DNA of 64,000 nt from Macrocybe gigantea. Its lineage: Eukaryota; Basidiomycota; Agaricomycetes; Agaricales; Callistosporiaceae. The notes below the pieces were generated by a model. The model was given only the letters and a program-made list of their open reading frames with translations. It had not been told where the DNA came from and searched no databases. Positions within the stretch are counted from its first letter, which is position 1; each line of letters begins with the position of its first letter. The DNA lies in assembly GCA_011319805.1 (NCBI GenBank), contig SJRY01000278.1:310001-374000 (forward strand), read 5' to 3'. The position numbers and the translations under genes are program-made. This document shows positions 47,341 through 57,259 of this stretch, piece after piece.

Positions 47341-48438
47341 CGAAAGACATGATCATGATCATATTCAGTTGCCTTTACCGAAGATAACGCAGGGCGGAAA
47401 GGGAGCAAGGACGTTTATAGACGGAGATGCAAAAGATCCAAATCGGTTCGCTATAATCGGTAGCCTCAGACCATATGCTTGGACTTCACGCACCGCGAGG
47501 CAGAGTCTATGAGTACAAGGGGTCGATGCGTACCGTCGCCTCGGCACATTTGGCTAACGTTGAAGGGTATCGACAGGCGAAGAGAAGTCTGGTATTCCAG
47601 AGACGGCGGAGGCACCGTCAAATCTGACATCAGTGGCCGTGGAATTCGTGTATACGCCGACTGAGAAGATGACCGCGTAACTGACATTATTAGGAATGCT
47701 TTCACCTGGTCCGTATTGATTTTTCAGCGCAGTGGATTATGGCTCTGAAAAGAGGATACGGAATGGGAAGATACTACCCTTTCCCAGGCTTTAGAACGGA
47801 TGAAGATTGACACCCTGGCCCAACTGGCAATGAAGACCCCCCGGCGATGCAAAGGCTGACATGAGTATTGGAACGGCGGCAAACATCGACGTGTCCAGAC
47901 ACCCTTGTTGTATAGATTGGGGACTTGGCGTGACGTTATCACCCCTCAAACCAGGACAAAAAGAAAAAAAGAAGGCAGACAGCAACTCGACTTGGCTCGT
48001 CTCGCGTTTCAGCACAATGGCAGTACCACGCTGGCGAGTTCATGATACGGATATTAAAGGTGAGGGCCAGTAGCCTGTAGCCTGGGTGGGTTCTCCACAA
48101 TTAGAGTCAGACGTCATCCGTTAGGGCGGTCTATGTGAGAAGATTGGTTCATCAGACATTCTTCCTGGATACATCCACTGATCAGGAAAGCAGCATACAA
48201 CATATTCATATCCGTTGGGCTGGAGAGGTCCCGTCATGTCGGTGAGATTGTCCGATATTGAACAGAAACGATAGGACGAGGGTATTGTTACATACACGAT
48301 GGTGCAAGGGAAAGTACTTGCAACCGAATATTGAAATTCAAGCAGACAACGAAATCATTGGCCGCTATTCAGAATTTGAAAGCGTGTAAATAACTGATTG
48401 AGTGAGTTGAATGCGAGAACCCTTACAACGTGAAAAGT
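47341..48438. other. Intergenic, no supported gene
   Basis: Short overlapping frames only; nothing recognised on either strand. Confidence 0.4.
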
Positions 48439-48993
48439 TCAGAGACGTAAAACCAAAACCAAAAGTACAATTTCCACTATGCCCACAACCCCGGTCACCG
48501 CCAATACAATCCAACCTGCAGTGACAAATGGACGACCAAAAATACGGGTCCCTTCTTGGCCAACCGTTTTCAGGGGACGTTTATAGCGAGGCTGGTCCTT
48601 CCAGCGGTCAGCAAAGTCGTGTCTGGAGTGACGTGCGCGCAGAAACGATAGGACAAAAAGGGCGGCTCCAAGGACGGCAAATAGGATTCCGACTTTTTTT
48701 TTTCCATTGCGAAGACAGTCATGGTGAGCCAGATACATCTGCGAACACAAAGGGCGCCGCTCACTTCGATAGAACCGCTTATCGAACAGCCGCAATATCG
48801 TCAATGCAGTTCCCAAGTTTCCCAAAGCAGTGCGACTGTAAGCTCCGTGGAATGTTCGTTGTCTTGCCCGCAATTCGACCAGTTCATTGACATCTATCGC
48901 TTCGAAGGATTCTGCTCGGTGGCCCCTGTCTAATCGTTATCATAGTGGATGCACAGAGCTGGAAGAGAGCACCGACCTGTATCTATGAGACAT
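48439..48993 (-). CDS. DUF202-family membrane protein
   Basis: A small protein of the DUF202/YidH-like family, with about three transmembrane helices. Fungal members are linked to vacuolar or plasma membranes; the function is not established. The start at 48993 gives MSHRYR. An intron ending GATTAGACAG leads to GHRAESFEAIDVNELVELRA, then RQRTFHGAYSRTALGNLGTA and LTILRLFDKRFYR, the family core with the conserved R-T and L-R-F positions. A second intron with a T/A-rich tract precedes GILFAVLGAALFVLSFLRAR, then HSRHDFADRW and a last helix, TAGWIVLAVTGVVGIVEIVL, ending at 48439. The open frame around 48,700 that bridges these two parts is intron read-through. It is divergently arranged with OXA1, 209 bases apart. 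Confidence 0.8.
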
Positions 48994-49202
48994 AATGACC
49001 CACGTCGATTTGGTGAACCTCCAGCTTTGGAGACTTGGAGGGTATACTGTCAACGTTGAGGTCGTTAAGCGCTTGAGCGTCAGTTGAGACAGCAGCCTTG
49101 GCGTTTGGCCGTGTCACGTGATATCAGGGGGACGGGTCCAATTTTTTTTTGCCTGCTCTGGCAGAGGTTCCGCGAACGGAACGTGGCCTCTGACTCTGCA
49201 AA
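48994..49202. promoter_or_regulatory. Compact bidirectional promoter, DUF202 gene and OXA1
   Basis: Only 209 bases separate the two divergent start codons, so both promoters must overlap. The segment contains CACGTG at 49115-49120 (an E-box/bZIP-type palindrome), followed by a run of ten T at about 49142-49151. Control by a shared factor is an inference. Confidence 0.45.
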
Positions 49203-50671
49203 ATGGTATTGAGGAGTGTCCTGCTGAGGGCCCAGGGCAGTGCTCTTAGGCTTTCTGGGTACGGTTGCTTTATCATCGTCGTTGCTTGAACGAATCTGAC
49301 CTTCAGCAGACCGAAACAGCTAACGAATAATTCTCTTTGTCGCGGCTTTCGGAATGAACGGTCGTATTCGTTACTGGCTCAAGTATGTGTGTTCACAATT
49401 CTGCTTTTAATTCCTCAATTGGCTCAAGTTATGCCACCTCGATAACAGAGACCTGCTCGCTGTGGGGTTCCGAACTTCTGGACGCCTCTCGTTCTGTCGC
49501 GAGGTCTCGCAAAAGCAGCCTCTGAGGCGTCGGCATCCACGTTGCAGACTGCTGTAAATGAGGAATCTGCTTCAGATGCTGTGTCTACAGCTTCCGCGGC
49601 CATTGCAAATACGACGAATTCATCCATCCCCGCCGACGCCGCGGGTTCCGACGTCATCTCGGACGCGGTGAACAATATTATGGCCAATATTCCTCCGGCG
49701 CTGCAATACGGTGATTTGGCGGCTCTGGGTTTAGCTGGCTGGACACCTGCAGGTCTTGTAAGGTGGAGCATGGAACTGATAAACGTCGCTACTGGCCTGC
49801 CGTGGTTTTGGACGATTGTTGCTGGGAGCGTCTTTTGGAGGGTCATCGTCATGCCTCTTACCATCTCTAGCCTTCAGACATCTGCGCGGCTACAACCGCT
49901 GCAGCCCAAGATAAAGGAGGCGATGGACGAGATGCAGCGAATTCGCCAGAGTGGTGACAGACTCGCCCTTCAGCGTCAAGCATTGAAGATCCAGGCCATG
50001 TACAAGGAGTCAGGAGTCGACCCGCGCGTATCGCTTTTGACGCCTTTGGTCCAAATCCCGGTGACACTGGGAGTATTCTTTGGCGTCAAGCGATTGTGTG
50101 AACATCCCGTCCCTCAGTTGAAGCAAAGCGGTATGGAATGGCTATCTGACTTGACGGTCCCTGATCCCACCATGCTGCTACCTGTCGCTCTTTGCGCCGC
50201 CGTTAATCTGCAAATTAGCGTAAGCGAGTCTCTCCTGTTATGTGACGGATATGACTTATAAACGATTTTCAGGTTGGTTCATCTGAACTGAATCTGCAGA
50301 CACGGCCTGAGATGGGCCATCTTATGAATGCGCTTCGCATCTTTTCAGTATTGGGTATCTGGGTTATGAACGCCTTCCCCTCGGTATGAGAATGTCAGCA
50401 TTTTCCTTTCACGCCGTTGACATGGAATTTCATACAGGGCTTGCTGATATCTCTTTTGACTACGACTGCAACAACAACGCTACAGTCATTGGCACTACAA
50501 TATCCACCCATCCGGACAGCTCTTAAAATACCTGTCGTCCCAAAGGAAAGCAGAACCAAGCTTCCCAGCATGCTCGAATCTGCGCGATTCCTGATCGACT
50601 CATTCAAACGGAAGTATGATGAAGCCCAAACTACAGCTGCAGCACAGCCAAAACGAAAACGCCTACGGTAA
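49203..50671 (+). CDS. OXA1: Mitochondrial inner-membrane insertase Oxa1
   Basis: This member of the YidC/Oxa1/Alb3 family inserts mitochondrially and nuclear encoded proteins, such as complex IV and ATP synthase subunits, into the inner membrane. The start at 49203 gives MVLRSVLLRAQGSALRLSG, an arginine-rich presequence. After an intron come RPKQLTNNSLCRGFRNERSY and an Ala/Ser-rich linker to NIMANIPPALQYGDLAALGL. The core is VRWSMELINVATGLPWFWTI, VAGSVFWRVIVMPLTISSLQ, QPKIKEAMDEMQRIRQSGD, YKESGVDPRVSLLTPLVQIP and VTLGVFFGVKRLCEHPVPQL. Then come SDLTVPDPTMLLPVALCAAV, VGSSELNLQTRPEMGHLMNA and GLLISLLTTTATTTLQSLAL. The basic tail AAAQPKRKRLR would bind the mitoribosome. The stop at 50671 is only 27 bases before the poly(T) end of an inserted LINE. 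Confidence 0.92.
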
Positions 50672-50687
50672 AATAGAAAGCATCTAC

Positions 50688-50698
50688 AGTAGATATAG
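50688..50698. repeat. Target-site duplication, 3' side of LINE
   Basis: AGTAGATATAG lies immediately outside the poly(A) tail (read here as T) and is identical to 57088-57098 at the other end. It lies 17 bases after the OXA1 stop codon. Confidence 0.85.
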
Positions 50699-51068
50699 TT
50701 TTTTTTTTTTTTTTTTTTTTTTGTGTCCATTTTAGTCCATCAAGGCGGCGCCTTATGTCGGACTCTACATCTTATAAGTATCTAAATGAAAGGTTGTGTT
50801 CAGTCGCTCTCTCAGCGCCCACTGCGGTCGTCATGGTGCAGCAAAGCTGCAATCCACACGCTCCTATCCCCAGTGGGCCCGGCGCCTTGCACCGTTTTCA
50901 AGACACGACTGTATACAAGCTGCTCCTCTAGCGGCGAGATGTCTTCCGAAACAGGCACCACCATATGGGGCGCGGGGGAGGGGAATAAGGGAGTGGGGGG
51001 TGGAGTGAATTGAGTGTGCTTAGCGTCCGATCTAATGAGGAGCTTCCGTCGTGTTTTTCACCTCCTGA

Positions 51069-54000
51069 TCATCGGGTAAGTCCCTTTTTGGCGCTTTTCT
51101 TCTTCGTCTTTCCTTTTGCCCTCCTTTTTGTTAACTCGGTATCGCTGGGTGATATGATTCCTATCGAGGTCCTGAACCGACCCGTTCTCGCCACGTACTC
51201 CATTAGTATTTTTGCTGCCTCCTCGTTTGATAAGATGTGCCTTAAATCCTTTGATTTTCGTCCCAGTTTGTTGTCCATCTGCTGTCGTTCTTTTGCGAAG
51301 CCCGGGCATTCGAAGATGTAGTGTTGCACCGTTTCTGGCTCTTTCCAGTGGCATTTTGTACAGTTTGGTGATTCTCGTTTTCCTATTCGATGCAGATGCA
51401 TGTTGAGTGGTATATGACCTGTGTGTAATTGGATCAGCATGCTCGAGAGTTTCCTAGAACAACGCTCTCTCATTTTAACTAGAGGTTTGAATGGAAACCT
51501 TGGGCCGATCCTGCCCATTTTTCTGAATCTGGGGGACTTTCTCCACCGCTGCTCCCATATTTTTACCAGCTGAGTATGATACTCCTGTTTTATAGCGGTT
51601 GCGCTCCTTGGGAGCTTGCCACGTAGTAGCGGTGGGAGTAAAAGATAAGGACTGGTCTCACCGGATGCTGCTTCTTTTGCTGCCTTGTCCGCTCTCTCGT
51701 TTCCCTTGACCTTGCTGTGTCCTGATATCCAACGGAGGCTCACCCCTACTTGATTACCCGTATTTCTTCCTATTGACTTTAGAATTTCCCATACGTCTTT
51801 TTTGATGTAGCCGCCTGGCTTTCCTGCCCTATTTTCTGCTCCGAGGAGGAAGGCCTGACTGTCCGAATATACTGATGCTGGAGTTGGGGTATTTTCGGCC
51901 AGGATGTAGCCCTGTATCATCCATGCTGCCATTAGTACCCCTACGCTTTCTGCTTCAAAGACAGTGTGATCCTTAGCTGATCCTAAATGATATTTTAGAA
52001 TGTCGCTGGGTAGTCTTTCATTGTTTTGATATAGTATCGCTGATGCTCCGACCTGACCGCCATGTGATGAGCCATCTGTATAGACTTTTAGATGGGACTT
52101 ATCGCTTTTCTCGAGTTTTATCGAGTCCTTCCTGTTTTCTGCTATGTTCACGGTGAAACCGGAGGTGTCTGGTAATTCTTTTCTTATTGAGTCAATTGTT
52201 TCCACCGAGTCAGGATCGATTTCGAAAAGCCTAGCGAGTTTGTCAAGGTTTGTTAGCCATCGCGTCGGCGGATTGTCCTGCGCGTCTCTCAGTATTCCAT
52301 GTATCGGGTGTGAGTCCGGTAAAGTGCATAGCCGGACGAAAGCTGAGTGGCAACGCTTTTTGAGTGTGAGATCCATTGGCAGGACTTGTGCATGAGCATC
52401 TAGGACATCATTAGGGGTTGAACGCAAGGCTCCTGTAATGCCTAGCGTTGCTATTCTTTGACATTTCGTGAGCTCTTTTGTAATAGCAACTGATCCTACT
52501 GCCCTTTTTGCGCCTTCTGGTTTGCATGGTGGGGTGTACCACACATCGACACCATAAAGGATTTTTGGGAGCGCTACTGAGATGTAGAGTCGTCTCATAA
52601 GAGATGACTTGATCCCAGTTGCTGGGCGTGTTAGGCGACGAAACTGCAATAGGTACTTGGATATCTTCCCTAGCATTTCACGTTCCTGCACTTTCCATGT
52701 GAGAGTATCATCGATATGAATGCCCAAGTATTTGTAAGACGTCACCATTTTGATGATTTGATTTCCTAGCCTTGTAACTGGCGGAGGAGGCAGTCGGTCC
52801 TTTGTCCGCTTTGCCGCGCAGTGCATTACTGCTAGTTTGTTGATTTCGAACCGGGAGTTGTGATCCCTACTCCATTGAAAGCCCCCTTTGTCTCGAGTCA
52901 TGCAGTCTTCTAGCATGTCAGTGGTGTCACCAAAGTTATCACCAATAGCTATGATGCAGGCGTCATCCACGTAGCCAATTGCCTCTTCGTTATCATCTGT
53001 TGGCACCTGTAGTAGATCCGAGTTGTAGATGATGTATTCTGTCATGGAGGCTGGATTTCCTTGTCCGATTCCGTTATTGAGTATTTGTGGTGTGCTCGAC
53101 TTGAAGTCGTCAAACCGTAGGAAGGTTCTGCGATCCTGCAATTCCGCTTTAACGTAAAGGATAAGGGACTCTGGTAGACCTTTCTTTTTCATGTTGTGTA
53201 TGAGCCTGTCAGGCATTGCGTTCGGAAACGCTCCTTCAACGTCCAGGAACAAGATCGAGGCCACTTTTCCTTTACGCCATGCATTCTTGACTTTCTGAAC
53301 CAGATAGTGAACTGCGTCAGAAGTGGTTCTGGCTGGGCGACCTCCGAAGTGAGTATTCGGCAGCAGGTCATTCAATTCCAGAAGATCCGAGAGCTGGTCT
53401 GCCACGAGCGCTGATAGGATTTTTGACATTGTGCATAGCAAAGCTATCGGTCGATATGCCTTCGGCTCTTGGTAATTTGCCCGTCCTGGTTTTCTTAGGA
53501 CGACTGTGATGGATTCCTTCCATAGTTTTGGATACCAGCCGTTCTCCATGATGGCGCGATATATTACTTCCAGATATGGGAGCAAAGCGACCGCATTTTT
53601 CTGTAGAACCACGTTTGGGATTGAGTCTGGTCCCGGGGCTTTAAAAGATGCCTGCGTTTTGATCTTTTCAAGAATCTGTTGTGCGTTAAACATGGCTGGG
53701 TTTGGCAGTGGAGCTGGGTAGGCTGAGTTGACCGGTACAGACAGAGCTTTTGGTTTTTCAGGGAAGAAGGTACAAGCCAACAGTTTTGCCTTGTCGCTGT
53801 TCGCCGTGAGGCCTATTTCCTCTCCTGTCGGGCCTCTGGTCACTAGCGTTGGAATGCGTGGCCTCCCTCCGTCTAGGCTTGGCTCTTTCAAGTATTTGTT
53901 GACTGTCCAGATATCGTCTTCCATTGCTTCTTCTAGATATGCCTCCCAGTGTTTCCGTTTCGCATTTTCGATCGCTATTCCAAATTGGTTTCGTAGCAAT

Positions 54001-55094
54001 CTCGTTTCCTCATGTATTGGGTGTTCTGGTAGCGCCCTGTAGTCAAAAGTACGGCGATTAGCTCGCTTGAGTGTTTTTTGCATGTCCGCTAGCTGGTTGT
54101 TCCACCATCGCTTGGAGTGAGGGCACGGGCGCGACTTTTTCGCTTTATCTTCTGTTGTGTGCTGTATAGCCTCCGTTAGTTGGGAAACTCTGTCGTCCAG
54201 TTCCTCCTGAGAGCGGATCGGAGTATTGTTGATCTGAGCGAGTTTAGTTGCCAGTGAAATTGCGTATTCTTTCCAGTTCGTCTCCCTATAATTGATTGAC
54301 GTGGGGAATGAGGCTTCGAGAAGCTCGAAATCGAGTGTTGTTGTGATGGGGAAGTGATCTGTTCCGGCCGGGTACAGGTCCATTTTCACATCGCATTCTA
54401 GTACCAGGTCTTGGATTCCGCCTGAGATGAAGACATTGTCCGGTCTTGAGTACCGCTTGGTAACCATGTGTTTCAGTGTCGGAATGCCTTTTGGTAGTGC
54501 CATTTCCATTCCCCAGTCAGCGAGGAGGTGTATCAGTGGTTCCGCGTCTCTAATCGCTTGCGATGTGAATAATCTTTCGTCCTCGTCTTCGTCCCACATT
54601 GGATGGTGCCGATTGAAGTCCCCGCACCACAGCATGTCTTTACGGGCCTGTTGATCCTTGGAGTAGGTAGGAAGGAACCTTTCTAGTTCTTCTATGGTCT
54701 CTCCGTGCTCGCAGGCATTGTAGATGTTTAGGACCAGGATCGATTTTCCGTTTCTGCTGATTTCTACGGCTGAGATGTCGTTAGACCCTTTGATTTTCAC
54801 TTCCGTCCAGCAATTGGTATCCAGCTTTGAGTTGACCCAGATGACTGATCTTAGTAGTTTCTTGTTCGGGCCATCGAGGAACTTGGCGCGGTCCGTTGGG
54901 AATACTGGTCGAAAGCTAGCAGGAGTCCGGCATCCATTAAATTTTGTAATGTAGGGCTCCTGAATAAGAATAATGTCCATAGTCGCAATGTCCGGATTGT
55001 TCATGAGGTCTAGATGCGCTTTCTGAGATTTGTTTAGGTTAATTTGCAGGATTTTCAGTTCATTTGTCCTTCGGTCCAACGAGTCTCCCATCAT
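51069..55094 (-). CDS. LINE ORF2: endonuclease, reverse transcriptase, RNase H
   Basis: A 1341-codon polyprotein that nicks the target and copies the element RNA into DNA. The N-terminal endonuclease (about residues 10-260) shows KILQINLNKSQKAHLDL, ILIQEPYI with its catalytic Glu, CGDFNRHHPMWD and the C-terminal SDH-like triad, here AGTDHFPITTTL. The reverse transcriptase (about 500-760) has YRPIALLCTMSKILSALVAD, ILFLDVEGAFPNAMPD with the first catalytic Asp, and IGYVDDACIIAIGD with the YVDD box. RNase H (about 1010-1150) has LKVYTDGSSHGG, FEAESVGVLM, SVYSDSQAFL and ISGHSKVKGNERADKAAKEA, retaining the D-E-D-D residues. A C-terminal CTKCHW...HYIFEC zinc motif follows. Its start ATGA overlaps the ORF1 stop, suggesting coupled reinitiation. 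Confidence 0.93.
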   Translation of the reverse strand: MMGDSLDRRTNELKILQINLNKSQKAHLDLMNNPDIATMDIILIQEPYITKFNGCRTPASFRPVFPTDRAKFLDGPNKKLLRSVIWVNSKLDTNCWTEVKIKGSNDISAVEISRNGKSILVLNIYNACEHGETIEELERFLPTYSKDQQARKDMLWCGDFNRHHPMWDEDEDERLFTSQAIRDAEPLIHLLADWGMEMALPKGIPTLKHMVTKRYSRPDNVFISGGIQDLVLECDVKMDLYPAGTDHFPITTTLDFELLEASFPTSINYRETNWKEYAISLATKLAQINNTPIRSQEELDDRVSQLTEAIQHTTEDKAKKSRPCPHSKRWWNNQLADMQKTLKRANRRTFDYRALPEHPIHEETRLLRNQFGIAIENAKRKHWEAYLEEAMEDDIWTVNKYLKEPSLDGGRPRIPTLVTRGPTGEEIGLTANSDKAKLLACTFFPEKPKALSVPVNSAYPAPLPNPAMFNAQQILEKIKTQASFKAPGPDSIPNVVLQKNAVALLPYLEVIYRAIMENGWYPKLWKESITVVLRKPGRANYQEPKAYRPIALLCTMSKILSALVADQLSDLLELNDLLPNTHFGGRPARTTSDAVHYLVQKVKNAWRKGKVASILFLDVEGAFPNAMPDRLIHNMKKKGLPESLILYVKAELQDRRTFLRFDDFKSSTPQILNNGIGQGNPASMTEYIIYNSDLLQVPTDDNEEAIGYVDDACIIAIGDNFGDTTDMLEDCMTRDKGGFQWSRDHNSRFEINKLAVMHCAAKRTKDRLPPPPVTRLGNQIIKMVTSYKYLGIHIDDTLTWKVQEREMLGKISKYLLQFRRLTRPATGIKSSLMRRLYISVALPKILYGVDVWYTPPCKPEGAKRAVGSVAITKELTKCQRIATLGITGALRSTPNDVLDAHAQVLPMDLTLKKRCHSAFVRLCTLPDSHPIHGILRDAQDNPPTRWLTNLDKLARLFEIDPDSVETIDSIRKELPDTSGFTVNIAENRKDSIKLEKSDKSHLKVYTDGSSHGGQVGASAILYQNNERLPSDILKYHLGSAKDHTVFEAESVGVLMAAWMIQGYILAENTPTPASVYSDSQAFLLGAENRAGKPGGYIKKDVWEILKSIGRNTGNQVGVSLRWISGHSKVKGNERADKAAKEAASGETSPYLLLPPLLRGKLPRSATAIKQEYHTQLVKIWEQRWRKSPRFRKMGRIGPRFPFKPLVKMRERCSRKLSSMLIQLHTGHIPLNMHLHRIGKRESPNCTKCHWKEPETVQHYIFECPGFAKERQQMDNKLGRKSKDLRHILSNEEAAKILMEYVARTGRFRTSIGIISPSDTELTKRRAKGKTKKKSAKKGLTR

Positions 55095-56875
55095 TGTGAT
55101 GCAGTGGGGCTGTGATTAGACCTATCTTGTATTCCTGCGCAGTCGTTTTCCCAGCTGAAGCCGTGTTGCACATCCAGACCAATTGGGCCGAGGTCCGGGC
55201 CATTGGTTCTAACCGTCGTAGGTCGGGCAGGAGCGGTGGAGTGAGATAAGGACGTGCTGCCTTGCGAAGCCATCGTGGGTCGCGAGCTATCCGTGGGGAT
55301 CGCCCTTGCCTGTCTTTTCCACCAGTCGTTTAGTGTAGATTGAGAGTTGCCCGTTCTTGCCGTTGGCCGGGTATGGGCATCCAGTGCAGTTGGTGGTATC
55401 TGGTTCTGCCGTTCAATTGCCCAGGTCCATCTTTCATCCGTTACGAAGTAGGGCATGCGGTTCTCCGGTAGAAATTCGTTCAGTTTTCCTAGTCGCTTTT
55501 GATACGCGGGACAATTCTTCTCCCATGCTGCGTGACTCGGGTCCCCGCAATTGCAGCAGCAGCGCCTCTGATTGTTTCTGCATTCCGATGTCTTGTGTCC
55601 TTTGTCGCCACAATAGCCACATGTATCGTCGTCGGCCTTGCAGTCTTTTATCAAATGGTCCCATTTCTGACATTTGAGGCACCTTCTCGGCTCTTTTCTG
55701 TCTTTTGCCGCATTGAGTGTCTGATTGCAGATTCTGATTCTGTCGTTTATGATCCTGTTCGCCGTTTTTGGGTCGCTCATAGATAGAATGAGATGAGCTT
55801 TCGTCTGGGTTGGGCTTCGCCTTTCTATTGGTTTTACCCATCTCGCTTCGATGATTGCTTCCCTGTCGAGTTGATTGCTCTCTGCCAGTTCGTCAAGGTC
55901 TAAGATTGTGTCAAAGGTTATCGGAACGAAGAAGATGATGAGGTTGTGCGCTTTGGGGCGAAAGCGTCCTTCTATGCCAGCTTCTGATCTGAATTCCCAG
56001 TCGTTTTCCTTGATCCATTTGGCCGCCTCGTCGTTTTCGGTCTCGAAGAGGATTGCTGTGTTGTTCCTGATATGCCTAGCCCGCACGATCGACCACGTCT
56101 TTCCGCTCGCTGACTGCAGTGCCTCCGTCAGTTTCTTCATGATTTCTTTTGGCTCTGCCATCGCCAGAATGGGGTCTGCTTTGTCTTGCTTGTCGAAGAC
56201 GAATTGTCTTTTCTCCAGTGCCAGTCTTGCCTCGACCTTTGACATGGCAACGTCATGTTCGCCAGAACAGTGGGTCCCTCCTGGGTTTCCTGGCCCGTTT
56301 TCTCTTCTCCCTAGGACCGCGTCCCTGTAGCTCATGGCTTCCTTCAGAGATTTTGCTTCTTCCTTCCTGGTTGACGCCTCTTCATTCATCCGTGCCGTCA
56401 GTTTTTCTTCTAGTCCTTTCATTGATGCTGCCAGTTTCTCTTCGATTCCTTTCCCCGCTTCTTCTATTCTAGCCAGTGTCGCACTGAGTTCATTATGCGG
56501 TGATATTTTGTTTTCCAGTTTGTCTAGCCTCCTTTGTAGTTCCTTGTCTGTGCGGTCGACCTGCGCCGATAGAGCTTCCACCGCTGAGAGCTCTTGGTCC
56601 TCCAGGATGGTCGCTGCTGCCTTGATCAGGTTTCTCAACGTCGCAATAGGGATTTTTACTTCCGAGATCAGTCTTAGCAGCGCTGGGGTGACAGTGTTGC
56701 CTTCAGTCGGAATGCCTAGACTGGAGCGTATCAATTCTCTGGCATTGTTCAGTTCTCTTCGAGTTCCTGTTTCCTCTTCTGCTCCTATATTGCTGGGGGC
56801 TGTCTGCTGGTTTCCTCTTTGTGTTCTGAGGCTGGGTTGTCTCGTAACGCTTGGGGATGCCGTCTCTCCTGCCAT
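55091..56875 (-). CDS. LINE ORF1: Gag-like RNA-binding protein
   Basis: A 594-codon protein expected to coat element RNA in a ribonucleoprotein particle. The N-terminal part is Gln/Thr/Glu-rich. A coiled coil at about residues 130-210 (LDKLENKISPHNELSATLAR, KGLEEKLTARMNEEASTRKE) could multimerise it. The middle contains an RRM-like segment (KTWSIVRARHIRNNTAILFE, KENDWEFRSEAGIEGRFRPK). Then come three clustered zinc knuckles: CLKCQKWDHLIKDC, CGYCGDKGHKTSEC and CNCGDPSHAAWEKNC, the first two exact CX2CX4HX4C and the third a longer variant. The tail is Pro/Thr/Ser-rich. The stop codon overlaps the ORF2 start by the four bases ATGA. Confidence 0.9.
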   Translation of the reverse strand: MAGETASPSVTRQPSLRTQRGNQQTAPSNIGAEEETGTRRELNNARELIRSSLGIPTEGNTVTPALLRLISEVKIPIATLRNLIKAAATILEDQELSAVEALSAQVDRTDKELQRRLDKLENKISPHNELSATLARIEEAGKGIEEKLAASMKGLEEKLTARMNEEASTRKEEAKSLKEAMSYRDAVLGRRENGPGNPGGTHCSGEHDVAMSKVEARLALEKRQFVFDKQDKADPILAMAEPKEIMKKLTEALQSASGKTWSIVRARHIRNNTAILFETENDEAAKWIKENDWEFRSEAGIEGRFRPKAHNLIIFFVPITFDTILDLDELAESNQLDREAIIEARWVKPIERRSPTQTKAHLILSMSDPKTANRIINDRIRICNQTLNAAKDRKEPRRCLKCQKWDHLIKDCKADDDTCGYCGDKGHKTSECRNNQRRCCCNCGDPSHAAWEKNCPAYQKRLGKLNEFLPENRMPYFVTDERWTWAIERQNQIPPTALDAHTRPTARTGNSQSTLNDWWKRQARAIPTDSSRPTMASQGSTSLSHSTAPARPTTVRTNGPDLGPIGLDVQHGFSWENDCAGIQDRSNHSPTASQ

Positions 56876-57087
56876 GTTCGTCCTTATTGTGCGAAATTTT
56901 AGAGCAAAGCAGTGCGGAAGGTGGGGTATTATTTTCTCTCTCTCTTGGCCTACTACCTATTCTACGATAACAGGAGAGAAGCAGTAGTGGTCAAGGCCGG
57001 GGCCAAGGGGTGTCCTGTCGCTGTATTGGCCTTTCCGAGTTTTGCCGATAGTTCCAGAGCACGTGGTGGTTTCGGTCCAAGAGAGAT

Positions 57088-57098
57088 AGTAGATATAG
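57088..57098. repeat. Target-site duplication, 5' side of LINE
   Basis: AGTAGATATAG here matches 50688-50698 exactly and marks the 5' end of the LINE. The next bases, TATTCACTATTTAATTCC, are the continuation of the original OXA1 3' flank. Confidence 0.85.
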
Positions 57099-57259
57099 TA
57101 TTCACTATTTAATTCCGGTCCTCGAGTCAGCACTCCATCCACTCAGTTGTCATTTGTCATGTTACGTAATCACGAATTACCGAATTTGCTCATCGGTGCT
57201 GTCCAACAAAACGCACTCACCGTCGACGTTGGAGTGCGCTACGCACGACGTCCTTCACA

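Larger units (their letters stand above)
50699..57087 (-). mobile_element. Full-length non-LTR retrotransposon (LINE, Tad1/I-type)
   Basis: A complete LINE of about 6.39 kb inserted on the minus strand. It has a 5' UTR of about 212 bases, ORF1 (56875-55091), ORF2 (55094-51069), a 3' UTR of about 345 bases and a poly(A) tail of 24 bases, seen as T at 50699-50722. The element is flanked by identical 11-bp AGTAGATATAG copies, the mark of target-primed reverse transcription. ORF1 has zinc knuckles; ORF2 has APE-type endonuclease, reverse transcriptase, RNase H and a terminal zinc-binding motif. This order is that of the I superfamily, in fungi chiefly the Tad1 clade. Both frames are open with intact catalytic residues, so the copy is probably young and may still be active. 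Clade placement is by architecture only. Confidence 0.92.

Noticed and set aside
50699..50722. Poly(T) tract as an ordinary homopolymer or OXA1 terminator
   Set aside because: It sits exactly between the target-site duplication and the LINE 3' UTR, so it is the element's A-tail on the other strand.
55875..56987. Plus-strand frames of 107-217 codons opposite the LINE
   Set aside because: They are antisense shadows of ORF1 with low-complexity Ser/Leu composition.
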